Assembly (NCBI GenBank): GCA_902474785.1
Contig: CABRXB010000043.1
Location: forward strand, 1 to 7,959
Origin: an uncultured Eubacteriales bacterium
Lineage (GTDB): Bacteria > Bacillota > Clostridia > Oscillospirales > Feifaniaceae
Direction of reading: 5' to 3'
Length of the DNA: 7,959 nucleotides
In this document: piece by piece, positions 1-6,251 of the stretch
Layout: each line of letters begins with the position of its first letter
Numbering within the stretch: the first letter of the stretch is position 1
Translations under genes and position numbers: made by a program
Notes under the pieces: model-generated
What the model was told of the DNA's origin: nothing
The model's database searches: none
What the model saw: the letters and a program-made list of their open reading frames with translations, nothing else

Positions 1-161
1 CGTTTGGCAAATGCCGATGGAACAATGCAGCCGATGGCCGCAGGTCGCTGCAGGCATCGTTGAAAGGGCGGGCTATCAAAACTCTGCTCTGAACAATCAC
101 TTTTCCTTTGTGAGACGGCAGCTTACGCACCGGCAAAGCCTGGCGCCTGTCTGCACTCTGG

Positions 162-228
162 GCGCACGACCAAAGGTTGATGTCATTTCCCTTTTGTGGT
201 CAGTGCGCGGCGGCTCCGCCCAGCCGCC
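162..228. repeat. two abutting stem-loops
   Basis: The first stem pairs GCGCACGACCAAAGG (162-176) with 190-208 as CCTT, TGGTC and GTGCGC. The right arm carries two small bulges, TTG at 194-196 and A at 202, giving 15 base pairs around a 13-nt loop. It is followed without a gap by a perfect 7-bp stem, GGCGGCT (209-215) with AGCCGCC (222-228), around a 6-nt loop. Two contiguous stems suggest coaxial stacking in an RNA. The transcribed strand cannot be told from the arms alone, and there is no clear U-tract. Confidence 0.4.
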
Positions 229-310
229 AATTGGTTTTCCCCGTTGCCCTGTCGCCAGAGCCTCCTTCCATTGAGGTTGCTGCCGAGTTCCGACCCCCCT
301 TATTGCCAGA

Positions 311-346
311 GGGCATCCCGCTGCCCACCGGTTGCTCCCAACCGGT
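311..346. repeat. two abutting perfect short hairpins
   Basis: GGGCA (311-315) pairs with TGCCC (322-326) across 6 nt. The next base begins a perfect 7-bp pairing of ACCGGTT (327-333) with AACCGGT (340-346), also across 6 nt. A weaker pairing, CCCTTG (366-371) with CAAGGG (383-388), follows. Short GC-rich hairpins are expected by chance at some rate, so only the abutting arrangement is notable. Confidence 0.3.
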
Positions 347-409
347 TGAATGGCCCCGCCCCTCCCCCTTGCTCGGTACCAACAAGGGCTTGAGCCCACA
401 AAGCTTTGC

Positions 410-458
410 TGCAAAAGGCGAGAGGTGAGCAAATGTCATCGACCTCTCGCCTTTTGCA
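410..458. terminator. perfect 17-bp hairpin, probable bidirectional terminator
   Basis: TGCAAAAGGCGAGAGGT (410-426) pairs without mismatch with 442-458 across a 15-nt loop. Each strand reads GGCGAGAGG, loop, CCTCTCGCCTTTT, so a U-stretch sits at the base of the stem in both directions. On the plus strand a further CTCTTTTTC follows a few bases later. This is the strongest hairpin in the window. On the minus strand it would be a second terminator about 310 bases beyond the lipoprotein stop. On the plus strand it would end an unidentified transcript. A binding site or RNA-processing hairpin is possible. Confidence 0.6.
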
Positions 459-638
459 CGTCTCTTTTTCATCCATTGCATGGCGATATCCTCCATCGGC
501 CCAAAATCCCGCCGGCCGCGCGCAAGACAAAGGGCCCCTTCACCTTACCCTCTTCATTTTCGGCCGTCAGGCGAAACCCCCTGTCCACGACAATCATCGT
601 CACAGCCACGCACACTCACACCTTCAAACAACAACAAG

Positions 639-672
639 GCCCCCTGCGCCGACGATTGCCGGCACAGGGGGC
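639..672 (-). terminator. intrinsic terminator downstream of the BMP lipoprotein gene
   Basis: GCCCCCTGCGCCG (639-651) pairs with CGGCACAGGGGGC (660-672) with a single C/A mismatch and an 8-nt loop, giving 12 mostly G-C pairs. Read on the minus strand, the stem is followed by CTTGTTGTTGTTTG, a T-rich tail. Read on the plus strand it is followed by TTTTGT, so it could work both ways. It lies about 100 bases after the lipoprotein stop codon with no gene between, so it most likely ends that transcript. A smaller hairpin, GCGCC/GGCGC at 731-744, lies between stop and terminator. Confidence 0.75.
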
Positions 673-771
673 TTTTGTACAATGTCCTGTCAACACGCGT
701 CACCATCCAAAAGGCTGTGTGTCGACCTTTGCGCCATACGGCGCTTGAAGGTGGGATCAAAGGCGCCCGTC

Positions 772-1896
772 TCAGCTCACAGCGTCACGATAGGCGACCA
801 AATCCTCCTGCTCCATTCCCAGCGCGGTGACAACCGTGATCTTGCCGGAGGCAATGTCGGCGGCAGCGGCGTCGATGGCCTCTTTGACGTCGGCGGGGAC
901 GAGCTCCTCATAGTACTTGTTGTTGGCCAGGCCAACGCAGTTTTCCTCAAGGCCCACATAGGTGGTCTTGCCCATCTCGATGGTGCCGTCCATATAGGCT
1001 TTCACCGCATCGTACAGGGAGATATCCACTCTCTTGAGCATGGAGGTGGGGGTGATCTCCGCGCGATCGAGCTGATCGTTTTTCTCAAAGCTCATGCCCT
1101 GATCGGAGTCCACGCCGATGACGGTCAATCCAGCCTCTTTGCCGCCCGCGTTGACCGCGGCTTCAAAGACGCCCAGACCTGCCTGGCCAGCGACATTGAA
1201 GTTGACGTCGGCGCCGGCCGAGAACTGCACGGCGGCCAGATCCGCAGCCTTGGCGGAGTTGGAGAAGTCGCCCACGAAGGCATGCATGACGGTGATATCG
1301 GGGTTGACCGACAGAGCGCCCTGGATGTAGCCCACGATGAAGTCGTTGATAACGGGATTTTCCATGCCGCCCACACAGGCGATCTTGCCTGTCTTGCTCA
1401 GGGAGGCGGCCAGCACGCCGGCCAGATACGAACCCTCATTTTGCTTGTACTCGATGCAGTAGACGTTCTTGAATTCGCCGTTGGTCCAGGTGACCGAGCT
1501 GTCATACAGGAAGAAGGTCTTCTCGGGATACTGATCGGCGTACTTTTCCAGAATTTCCTGCATCTGCCAGGTGCCGACGATGATGATGTCGTAGTCGGAC
1601 TCGGCCGCATCAATCAAAGCGGGCTCCCACTTGGTGTTGTCGTAAGACATCTCGATGACGCTGATGTCCACAGCGTCGCCCAGCTCGTCTTTGAGCATGA
1701 CCATGCCGTTGTTGGCAGAATCAAAGAAGGAGAGGTCTCCAAGCGTTCCGTTGATGAGGCAGGCGATCTTCAGAGGCCCGGTGGTATCGCCGCCACCCTC
1801 GCCGCCTTCGCCCTCGGTGCCTTCGTCTGTCTTGTTACAGGCCACCAGAGCAAAAACCATGCACAAACAGAGGATCAGCGCAAGCAGTTTCTTCAT
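772..1896 (-). CDS. BMP/PnrA-family nucleoside-binding lipoprotein (ABC transporter receptor)
   Basis: This 374-residue protein is the extracellular receptor type that delivers nucleosides to an ABC importer. Residues 1-20 form a lipoprotein signal: KK at the start, a hydrophobic core, and lipobox LVAC with Cys20 as the lipidated residue. A Gly/Glu/Thr-rich linker runs to about 40, then the two-lobed periplasmic-binding fold. Family landmarks are GDLSFFD (53-59), EGSYLAG (154-160), the GGMENPVINDF region (176-186), a GADVNFNVAGQAG stretch (228-240) and GVDSDQ (261-266). In PnrA-like proteins aromatic and acidic residues in such motifs bind purine nucleosides. The start is supported by AAGGAG at 1904-1909, 7 nt upstream. 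A promoter lies at 1990-2018 and a terminator at 639-672, so it appears to be a single-gene unit. The ATPase and permeases usually encoded next to BMP receptors are absent. The family is clear; the ligand (pseudouridine, another nucleoside, or something else) is inferred from context. Confidence 0.92.
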   Translation of the reverse strand: MKKLLALILCLCMVFALVACNKTDEGTEGEGGEGGGDTTGPLKIACLINGTLGDLSFFDSANNGMVMLKDELGDAVDISVIEMSYDNTKWEPALIDAAESDYDIIIVGTWQMQEILEKYADQYPEKTFFLYDSSVTWTNGEFKNVYCIEYKQNEGSYLAGVLAASLSKTGKIACVGGMENPVINDFIVGYIQGALSVNPDITVMHAFVGDFSNSAKAADLAAVQFSAGADVNFNVAGQAGLGVFEAAVNAGGKEAGLTVIGVDSDQGMSFEKNDQLDRAEITPTSMLKRVDISLYDAVKAYMDGTIEMGKTTYVGLEENCVGLANNKYYEELVPADVKEAIDAAAADIASGKITVVTALGMEQEDLVAYRDAVS

Positions 1897-1989
1897 GATA
1901 CTACTCCTTTTTCATTTCAATTTGAATTTTTGACAGCCAAGTTGCCCACTCTTCAAGAAAATGTGATGGGCGATCTCGTTGTCCACCTC

Positions 1990-2018
1990 ATTTTACACTG
2001 ATTTGCAGTGGATTTCAA
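1990..2018 (-). promoter_or_regulatory. sigma-A-type promoter of the BMP lipoprotein gene, with palindromic spacer
   Basis: On the minus strand TTGAAA (2018-2013) and TAAAAT (1995-1990) are separated by exactly 17 bases, each differing from consensus at one position. The expected transcription start is near 1983, giving a leader of roughly 85 nt before the ATG. The spacer contains a perfect inverted repeat, CACTG-5 nt-CAGTG (1996-2010), filling most of the space between the two boxes. A protein bound there would block polymerase, so it is a possible repressor site. Confidence 0.65.
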
Positions 2019-2051
2019 GGGATTTCCATGGAAAAAGGAGGAGCGTATATG

Positions 2052-2089
2052 TGATAAATTTTTGATAAAATACATTTATATTTATCAAA
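2052..2089. promoter_or_regulatory. AT-rich palindrome with extra half-site, candidate operator
   Basis: A perfect 9-bp inverted repeat, TTTGATAAA (2061-2069) and TTTATCAAA (2081-2089), is separated by 11 bases. A further TGATAAA at 2052-2058 repeats the left half-site exactly 11 bases away, about one helical turn. The element sits in the 245-base gap between the glycohydrolase stop and the lipoprotein promoter, centred about 90 bases upstream of the predicted start. That suits an activator or a looping repressor. The stem is purely A/T apart from one G-C pair per arm and has no U-tract, so it is unlikely to be a terminator. It also lies within an AT-rich island, so part of the symmetry could be composition. 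Confidence 0.45.
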
Positions 2090-2141
2090 CTATGTGGCGC
2101 GACAGGTTCTTTGCGACCCCCGCTGCTCGATTTGTCAAAAA

Positions 2142-3536
2142 TTACACGAGTTTTTTGGCCATTTTTTTGGTCCACTGCGCCAGGCCCGAGATGGTCATGC
2201 GCTTCATGCCGCGCACATACGTGTCGAGTTGGTCGCCGATGGGATCGAGCCACCTCTGGGGAATGGCGTCCCTGCCGATCATGACGCACAGGGCATTCAT
2301 GATCTGCGCGGCGTTGCAGTCCACATCCTGCCCGCACATGCCGATGAGGTGGATGGTCTCGTCGAAATCGCCCTCTCCATACCACATGGCCACAATCTGG
2401 GCCGCCACGTTGGGGTAGGCGTGCACCCAGTTGTAGGTCTCAAAACGCTTTTCACACAGCGCCCACGCCGCTCTCCACTGTGTGTTCTCGCGGCAGGCGC
2501 GCATGGCAAAGTCGGCCACGGCATAATACTCGCTGTCGGCCGGGATGTGGGCCAGCGTGCGTTCCAGAAGACGCTTCACATCGCGCTCGACATAGGCGAG
2601 GCTGACCAGCACGGCGTTATAGACCTCGCCGAGCACGCCGTTGTTGTGGTGGGAGATGCACCCGTCGAGAAAGGCGAGGCGGGCCGCAGCGCGCGGGTCG
2701 CCGGGGTGCAGCATGCCCACCACGCCCCCGCGCATCTGCGCGCCGATCCACTCCCGATAGGGGTTGTGGAAGGAGCCGCTCTCGGGCGGACGGATGCCGC
2801 GGCGCAGATTTTGCAGCGCGATGTCCTCCGCCGACCAACCAAAGGGGATGTGCGCGACCCACAGGCGGCCGATGTCGGCCGCCGTCACGTCGCGGCCATG
2901 CTGCTCGACGGCCTGCAGCAACACCAGTTCATAGGTGATGTCGTCGTTGTAGGTGTTGGGCTTGCGCGGGTAGTCGCGCACCTGGCCGAGCGTTTTCACG
3001 ATGTTGTCGGTGGTGTAGCCCTCCATGGCGGTGCCGAAGGCCCCGCCCACAATCTGGCCCAGCCATCCCGCGTGGGTGCGAGACAGGTAGTCGTCGCTGT
3101 CAAGGTCAACGGCTTGTCGGGGTTCGCCCTCCACTGCGGCGCTGTATTGCTCATAGCTCTCGTATACCGGGTAGCTCCAATAGGGGCTGCTCTCGTCTTT
3201 GACGGCGTGAAAACAGGCGTCCCAAAGTTCATGCGTGGCGAGGGAGAGCGCCGTCATATCGTCTGCCTTAAGCGCCGCGATGCCGCGCTCGATGATGTCC
3301 TGCGCGTCCGGCACCAGGTAGCCCCTGTTTTCCATGGCCTGCACCGCGCCCACGATCACCCGCTCTTTGGCGTAGGAACCGGGCACGGTGGAGTCCCACA
3401 CCAGACGCAGCCCGGCGTCCTGCGCCGCCTCCTGGCTGCCCATGCTGGCCTCCCAGACGGCCTCGTTGTTGGGGTCGGGGTCACGCTTTGGGGTTTGTGA
3501 CGCCATGTACTCATGCTCTCTGCGCCATGCTCTCAT
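2142..3536 (-). CDS. ADP-ribosylglycohydrolase-family protein with N-terminal extension
   Basis: This 464-residue, apparently cytoplasmic protein has no signal peptide or membrane segment. Members of this metal-dependent all-helical family hydrolyse N- or O-glycosidic bonds to ribose, as in removal of ADP-ribose from proteins or small molecules. The catalytic domain starts near residue 153 with THAGWLGQIVGGAFGTAMEG. NDDI (197-200) takes the place of the usual TDDT metal motif. HHNN (296-299) lies centrally, and GQDVDCNAA (402-410) followed by IPQRW (425-429) is the C-terminal metal motif, usually GxDTDxxA. The metal-ligand aspartates are present (198, 199, 404, 406), so activity is plausible although the flanking residues differ. 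Residues 1-150 are extra compared with a minimal domain of about 300 residues; I do not recognise them. The start is supported by GAGGAGG at 3544-3550, 7 nt upstream; an internal Met11 lacks such a site. The substrate is unknown. Neighbours suggest a nucleoside or ribosyl compound rather than a DraG-type regulatory target. Confidence 0.85.
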   Translation of the reverse strand: MRAWRREHEYMASQTPKRDPDPNNEAVWEASMGSQEAAQDAGLRLVWDSTVPGSYAKERVIVGAVQAMENRGYLVPDAQDIIERGIAALKADDMTALSLATHELWDACFHAVKDESSPYWSYPVYESYEQYSAAVEGEPRQAVDLDSDDYLSRTHAGWLGQIVGGAFGTAMEGYTTDNIVKTLGQVRDYPRKPNTYNDDITYELVLLQAVEQHGRDVTAADIGRLWVAHIPFGWSAEDIALQNLRRGIRPPESGSFHNPYREWIGAQMRGGVVGMLHPGDPRAAARLAFLDGCISHHNNGVLGEVYNAVLVSLAYVERDVKRLLERTLAHIPADSEYYAVADFAMRACRENTQWRAAWALCEKRFETYNWVHAYPNVAAQIVAMWYGEGDFDETIHLIGMCGQDVDCNAAQIMNALCVMIGRDAIPQRWLDPIGDQLDTYVRGMKRMTISGLAQWTKKMAKKLV

Positions 3537-3550
3537 GGGGATTCCTCCTC

Positions 3551-3596
3551 AATTGTGTGATATGTTGTCGAAATATAACTTTTTGTATTAAATTTT
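3551..3596 (-). promoter_or_regulatory. AT-rich leader island upstream of the glycohydrolase gene
   Basis: A short AT-rich island in otherwise GC-rich sequence lies directly upstream of the GAGGAGG ribosome binding site. On the minus strand it offers -10-like hexamers (TAATAC, TATATT), but no good -35 box at 16-18 bases from either. Composition and position fit a promoter or an unstructured ribosome-loading region. Confidence 0.3.
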
Positions 3597-3612
3597 CCGG
3601 AAAGAGCGTGCT

Positions 3613-3659
3613 TGCCGGCAGGTCATCGCAGCCGCTGCGCTCTCTGACCGTCGCCGGCA
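3613..3659. repeat. interrupted hairpin in the leader of the glycohydrolase gene
   Basis: TGCCGGC (3613-3619) pairs with GCCGGCA (3653-3659), and GGTCA (3621-3625) with TGACC (3645-3649). These are separated by a bulged A on one side and GTC on the other. The 19-nt apical part can itself form a short GCAG/CTGC stem. On the minus strand it precedes the AT-rich island; on the plus strand it is followed by CGACCTTTT. It could be an upstream terminator, an attenuator-like leader structure or a protein site. No U-tract supports termination on the minus strand. Confidence 0.35.
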
Positions 3660-3774
3660 CGACCTTTTGACAGGCCTTTCTGCCATTGCTCCGCCGGTCT
3701 GCAGGCGTTGCGTGCGCCATGCGTGAAGGCTGCCCCGCGGCTGGAGCAGACCATGGGCTGCATATACAGGTTCC

Positions 3775-3803
3775 ATTCTGCGAAGATGTTCTTGGATAGT
3801 CAA
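3775..3803 (-). promoter_or_regulatory. candidate distal promoter for the glycohydrolase gene
   Basis: On the minus strand TTGACT (3803-3798) and CAGAAT (3780-3775) are spaced by 17 bases. The -35 box is one base from consensus; the -10 box matches only four of six. Transcription from here would give a leader of over 200 nt containing the 3613-3659 hairpin. The -35 region overlaps an inverted repeat, AGTCAA (3798-3803) and TTGACT (3818-3823 region). This is a weak call. Confidence 0.25.
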
Positions 3804-3859
3804 AGCGCCAAATCCACTTGACTTTATCAGAAAAGGCGCACAACTTTACAGAAGTCCCG

Positions 3860-4284
3860 TGCACAGATCATTCCCCGGCTGGGGTTCGCATGTCGCCTGC
3901 GTGGTCGCCCACTGCGCATCGAGAGTCAACGTTTCGCCCCTCTTTTCAAGCTGTGGCAAGCGCCGCCATCTCGAAACTACATCGCCAGCCCGCTGCATCC
4001 TTACGCAACGTCAGCCAAAGGGCTTGCAGCGGCCATGGCGTCAATCGCCATGCGCTCGCAGCAAGAAAGCAGCCATGCTCATTGCAGCCATGCAGCTTAA
4101 TGCAAGCTCTATGCGCCCTATTTGCACGCCAACATGCGCAAAGGCAGACAAAGCTCCTGCGCAGCGCATAGGCGTCAATGCGAATCGGCCCGGTTTCCTA
4201 AGCGGCCTTTCAGCTCACAAAAACCCCTTCTTGTTCCAGGGCCGCCTCTGTGTCTCAAAACCCGGCCCCTGTATGCGAAAGCCA
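3860..4284. other. gene-free stretch downstream of psuG
   Basis: No gene is supported here: minus-strand frames are short and unrecognised, and the long plus-strand frame is antisense to psuG. The sequence is rich in GCATGC/TGCGC-like words. It includes a 10-bp direct repeat GCAGCCATGC (4069-4078 and 4084-4093), a 9-bp repeat GGCGTCAAT (4037-4045 and 4171-4179) and a hairpin CATGGCG-TCAAT-CGCCATG (4035-4053). Just after the psuG stop, on the minus strand, an imperfect stem (CAGGGCCG near 4237 with CGGCCCCTG near 4264) is followed about 14 bases later by GGGGTTTTT. This is at best a weak terminator. Otherwise I see nothing definite. Confidence 0.5.
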
Positions 4285-5202
4285 CTATCCTCTGCAATAG
4301 GCCGCCGCAATGTCGGCCGCCACAGCACAGTTGTTGTAGACAAGCTGCTTGTTGGCAAACAGGCTCTTGTTGCCGGTCTTCTCATGCAGGTAGGCCAGCA
4401 AAAAGGGCGTGATGCGTTTTCCCGTGATCCCCTGCTCTTCACAGGCCGCAAGCGCCTGCTCGATCATGGCGTCGATGTAGGTTTTGTCCATCTCATATTC
4501 CTGCGGGATGGGATTTGCGATGACAACGCCGCCCGCAAGCCCCATCTCCCACTTGGCCTTCAGGATGCGCGCCGCCTGCTCGGGGCTGTCGATCGCGCAG
4601 TCCACCCCATGCCCGCTGTCCCTCGTGTAAAAGGCGGGAAAGCGATCGGTTTGATAGCCCAGCACCGGCACGCCAAAGGTCTCAAGGTATTCCAGCGTGA
4701 GCGGGATGTCGAGAATGGATTTCGCCCCGGCGCACACCACGGCGACCGACGTTTTGGCGAGCTCCTGCAGGTCGGCCGAGATGTCAAAGCTGTGCGGTGC
4801 GCCGCGGTGGACGCCGCCGATGCCGCCCGTTGCAAAGAGCGCAATGCCCGCCATCGCAGCGCCGATCATGGTGGTGGTCACCGTGGTCGCGCCGTCGCCT
4901 CCCAGCGCCAGCAGCGTGGGCAGGTCGCGGCGGGAGGCTTTGGGAATGTCGCCGCCGCGCCCCATGTATTCCAGTTCCTCCTCGTTGAGACCCACTTTGA
5001 TGCGCCCTTTGATGACCGCTATGGTGGCGGGAATGGCGCCGTGCGCGCGGATGGTGGCCTCGCTGGTGCGCGCGGAATCCACGTTTTCGGGATAGGGCAT
5101 CCCGTGCGAGATGATGGTGGACTCAAGCGCCACCACCGGTTCCCCGTTTTTGACGGCGCTCGCCACCTCGCCCGACAGATCAAGATAACTTGACAAATTC
5201 AT
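4285..5202 (-). CDS. psuG: pseudouridine-5'-phosphate glycosidase
   Basis: This 305-residue cytoplasmic enzyme cleaves the C-C glycosidic bond of pseudouridine 5'-phosphate to uracil and ribose 5-phosphate; the reaction is reversible. Length and motifs fit the family end to end: VALESTIISHGMPYPEN with Glu27, KASRRDLP with Lys88, GGIGGVHRGAPHSFDISADLQEL with Asp144, and VVCAGAKSILD with Lys161. By alignment from memory with the E. coli enzyme, Lys161 corresponds to the Schiff-base lysine (Lys166), and Glu27, Lys88 and Asp144 to active-site residues, so the enzyme looks intact. The start is supported by AAGGAG at 5211-5216, 8 nt upstream. It lies 34 nt after the psuK stop, indicating co-transcription and pathway coupling. 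It appears to be the last gene of its transcript, but no strong terminator is visible. Confidence 0.97.
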   Translation of the reverse strand: MNLSSYLDLSGEVASAVKNGEPVVALESTIISHGMPYPENVDSARTSEATIRAHGAIPATIAVIKGRIKVGLNEEELEYMGRGGDIPKASRRDLPTLLALGGDGATTVTTTMIGAAMAGIALFATGGIGGVHRGAPHSFDISADLQELAKTSVAVVCAGAKSILDIPLTLEYLETFGVPVLGYQTDRFPAFYTRDSGHGVDCAIDSPEQAARILKAKWEMGLAGGVVIANPIPQEYEMDKTYIDAMIEQALAACEEQGITGKRITPFLLAYLHEKTGNKSLFANKQLVYNNCAVAADIAAAYCRG

Positions 5203-5236
5203 ATGGCTCTCTCCTTTTTCTCCAAGCGTTCGCGCT

Positions 5237-6166
5237 TTACAGCCAGCGCATCACAGCCTCCACGCTCATGTCGGGGCTGGTGGTCGACATGCTGCTCAGG
5301 GTGACGGCGGAGGCGGCTGTGGCAAAACGCGCCGTCTCCTCCACCGTCATGCCGCGCAGCTCTCCGAAAATCGCGCCCGCCATGAACGCGTCTCCCGCGC
5401 CCGACGCGCCGCGCACCGTGACGGGCAGGGCGGGCAGATGTCCATAGGCGCCGCCGCGCTGCGCAAAGGCCACGCCGTTTTTACCCAGCGTGATATAGCA
5501 GCGCGTCTGCCCTCTTTGCACAAACTCTCTTGCAAGCTCGGCCGCCTGCTGCGGCGTGGGCTCGCCGCCCGTTTTGTCGCCGACCAGCCGCATGGCCTCG
5601 TGCCCGTTCATCTTGACGGTGTGGAAAAAGGGGAGCAGCCCCTCCACATTGTCACACCGCCTGATGGAGACCGGGTCCAAAAACAGCTTTTTGTGCCCCA
5701 TTTCCCTGGTCAGCCAGGAGAGCGGGTCGTGCAGCAGGCCCGCGTCGGCCACCAGGATTTCAGCCTGCTCGAGCATATCCCTTTTCCCTTTGAGAAAGGT
5801 CGAGGTCAGCAGCTTGTCGGTGATCGACATGTCGCAAACCGCAACATCCATCTCACCCGCGTCGTCGAGCACGGCCATATAAAAGGAGGAGGGCATCGTC
5901 ACATCGACGGCGCAGTAGCTGTAGCCCACGCCTGCGGCGCGGCAGGATTCAATGATGATGCGCTGCAGTCCGTCGCCGCCCAGCGCCGAGAGCAGCTCCA
6001 CCCCCACGCCCAGCCGCGCCAGATTTTCAGCGATGTTGCGTGCAACGCCCCCTGCACAGAGCTCCACATGCCCGGGATTGGACTCCTCGCGCAGCAGCGC
6101 CGCAGCGCAGTAGCCATTGATATCGATGTTGGCGGCGCCGATGGCGACCACATTGGAAAGTTTCAT
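5237..6166 (-). CDS. psuK: pseudouridine kinase, PfkB/ribokinase family
   Basis: This 309-residue kinase should phosphorylate pseudouridine at the 5' position with ATP, supplying the PsuG substrate. It opens with the PfkB-type VVAIGAANIDINGY and has the first signature at PGHVELCAGGVARNIAENL (31-49), GGVxRN being close to E. coli PsuK (YeiC). NGHE (187-190) is the NxxE metal-phosphate motif, and GASGAGDAF (253-261) is the second signature with catalytic Asp259. Resemblance to E. coli PsuK extends through DNTGEM-like DDAGEM, ADAGLL and DPVS motifs. The reading frame is open to 6262. I chose the ATG at 6166 because AGGGGAG (6174-6180) lies 7 nt upstream and the family N-terminus begins there; the 32-residue extension is basic and unlike the family. 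Adjacent psuG makes pseudouridine, rather than ribose or another nucleoside, the likely substrate. Confidence 0.94.
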   Translation of the reverse strand: MKLSNVVAIGAANIDINGYCAAALLREESNPGHVELCAGGVARNIAENLARLGVGVELLSALGGDGLQRIIIESCRAAGVGYSYCAVDVTMPSSFYMAVLDDAGEMDVAVCDMSITDKLLTSTFLKGKRDMLEQAEILVADAGLLHDPLSWLTREMGHKKLFLDPVSIRRCDNVEGLLPFFHTVKMNGHEAMRLVGDKTGGEPTPQQAAELAREFVQRGQTRCYITLGKNGVAFAQRGGAYGHLPALPVTVRGASGAGDAFMAGAIFGELRGMTVEETARFATAASAVTLSSMSTTSPDMSVEAVMRWL

Positions 6167-6202
6167 GGCAATGCTCCCCTCTTTGATTCGTTTCTCTTCA
6201 AA

Positions 6203-6240
6203 CGTCTTGCCGTTTGCGGTCCATCGCTCCTTGCAAGACG
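6203..6240 (-). repeat. intercistronic hairpin between the HAD gene and psuK
   Basis: CGTCTTGC (6203-6210) and GCAAGACG (6233-6240) form a perfect 8-bp stem around a 22-nt loop, starting 12 nt after the HAD stop codon. On the minus strand only TTTG follows, so efficient termination is unlikely. A role in mRNA processing, stability or unequal expression of the two genes fits better. The 85-nt gap holding it is the longest within the three-gene run. Confidence 0.35.
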
Positions 6241-6251
6241 GCATCCCTTTG

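Larger units (their letters stand above)
1..638. other. gene-free stretch with clustered inverted repeats
   Basis: No convincing coding region was found on either strand. The short open frames here are rich in Pro, Arg and Ser, lack good ribosome binding sites and match nothing recognised; the plus-strand frame running on to 2001 is the antisense shadow of the lipoprotein gene. The stretch contains a run of inverted repeats, several of which abut: 162-208, 209-228, 311-326, 327-346, 366-388 and the perfect hairpin at 410-458. There is also an 8-bp direct repeat GCCGATGG at 13-20 and 30-37. Possible readings are the trailing part of the lipoprotein transcript plus the leader of a gene beyond the left edge, a structured non-coding RNA, or decayed sequence. 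Nothing matched a known riboswitch, tmRNA, RNase P or SRP RNA signature by eye. Confidence 0.6.

Noticed and set aside
200..496. 98-residue minus-strand frame with a Lys/Arg-rich start near 490
   Set aside because: It reads straight through the perfect 410-458 hairpin and has a poor ribosome binding site and no motif.
406..2001. 531-residue open frame on the plus strand
   Set aside because: It is antisense to the BMP lipoprotein gene over most of its length, has no convincing ribosome binding site and matches no family; it is a codon-bias shadow in GC-rich sequence.
2036..2053. Plus-strand AAGGAGGAG followed by ATG at 2048
   Set aside because: The ATG is followed at once by TGA, and the purine run is explained by the complementary strand of the BMP leader; no gene follows.
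2094..3500. 468-residue open frame on the plus strand
   Set aside because: Antisense shadow of the ADP-ribosylglycohydrolase gene; its residues (His/Val/Gly/Asp-rich) are typical of reversed GC-rich codons.
3511..3864. 117-residue minus-strand frame overlapping the start of the glycohydrolase gene
   Set aside because: Overlaps a well-supported start in another frame, lacks a ribosome binding site and has no recognisable motif.
3859..5193. 444-residue open frame on the plus strand
   Set aside because: Mostly antisense to psuG; the remaining part lies in the gene-free gap and shows no recognisable motif.
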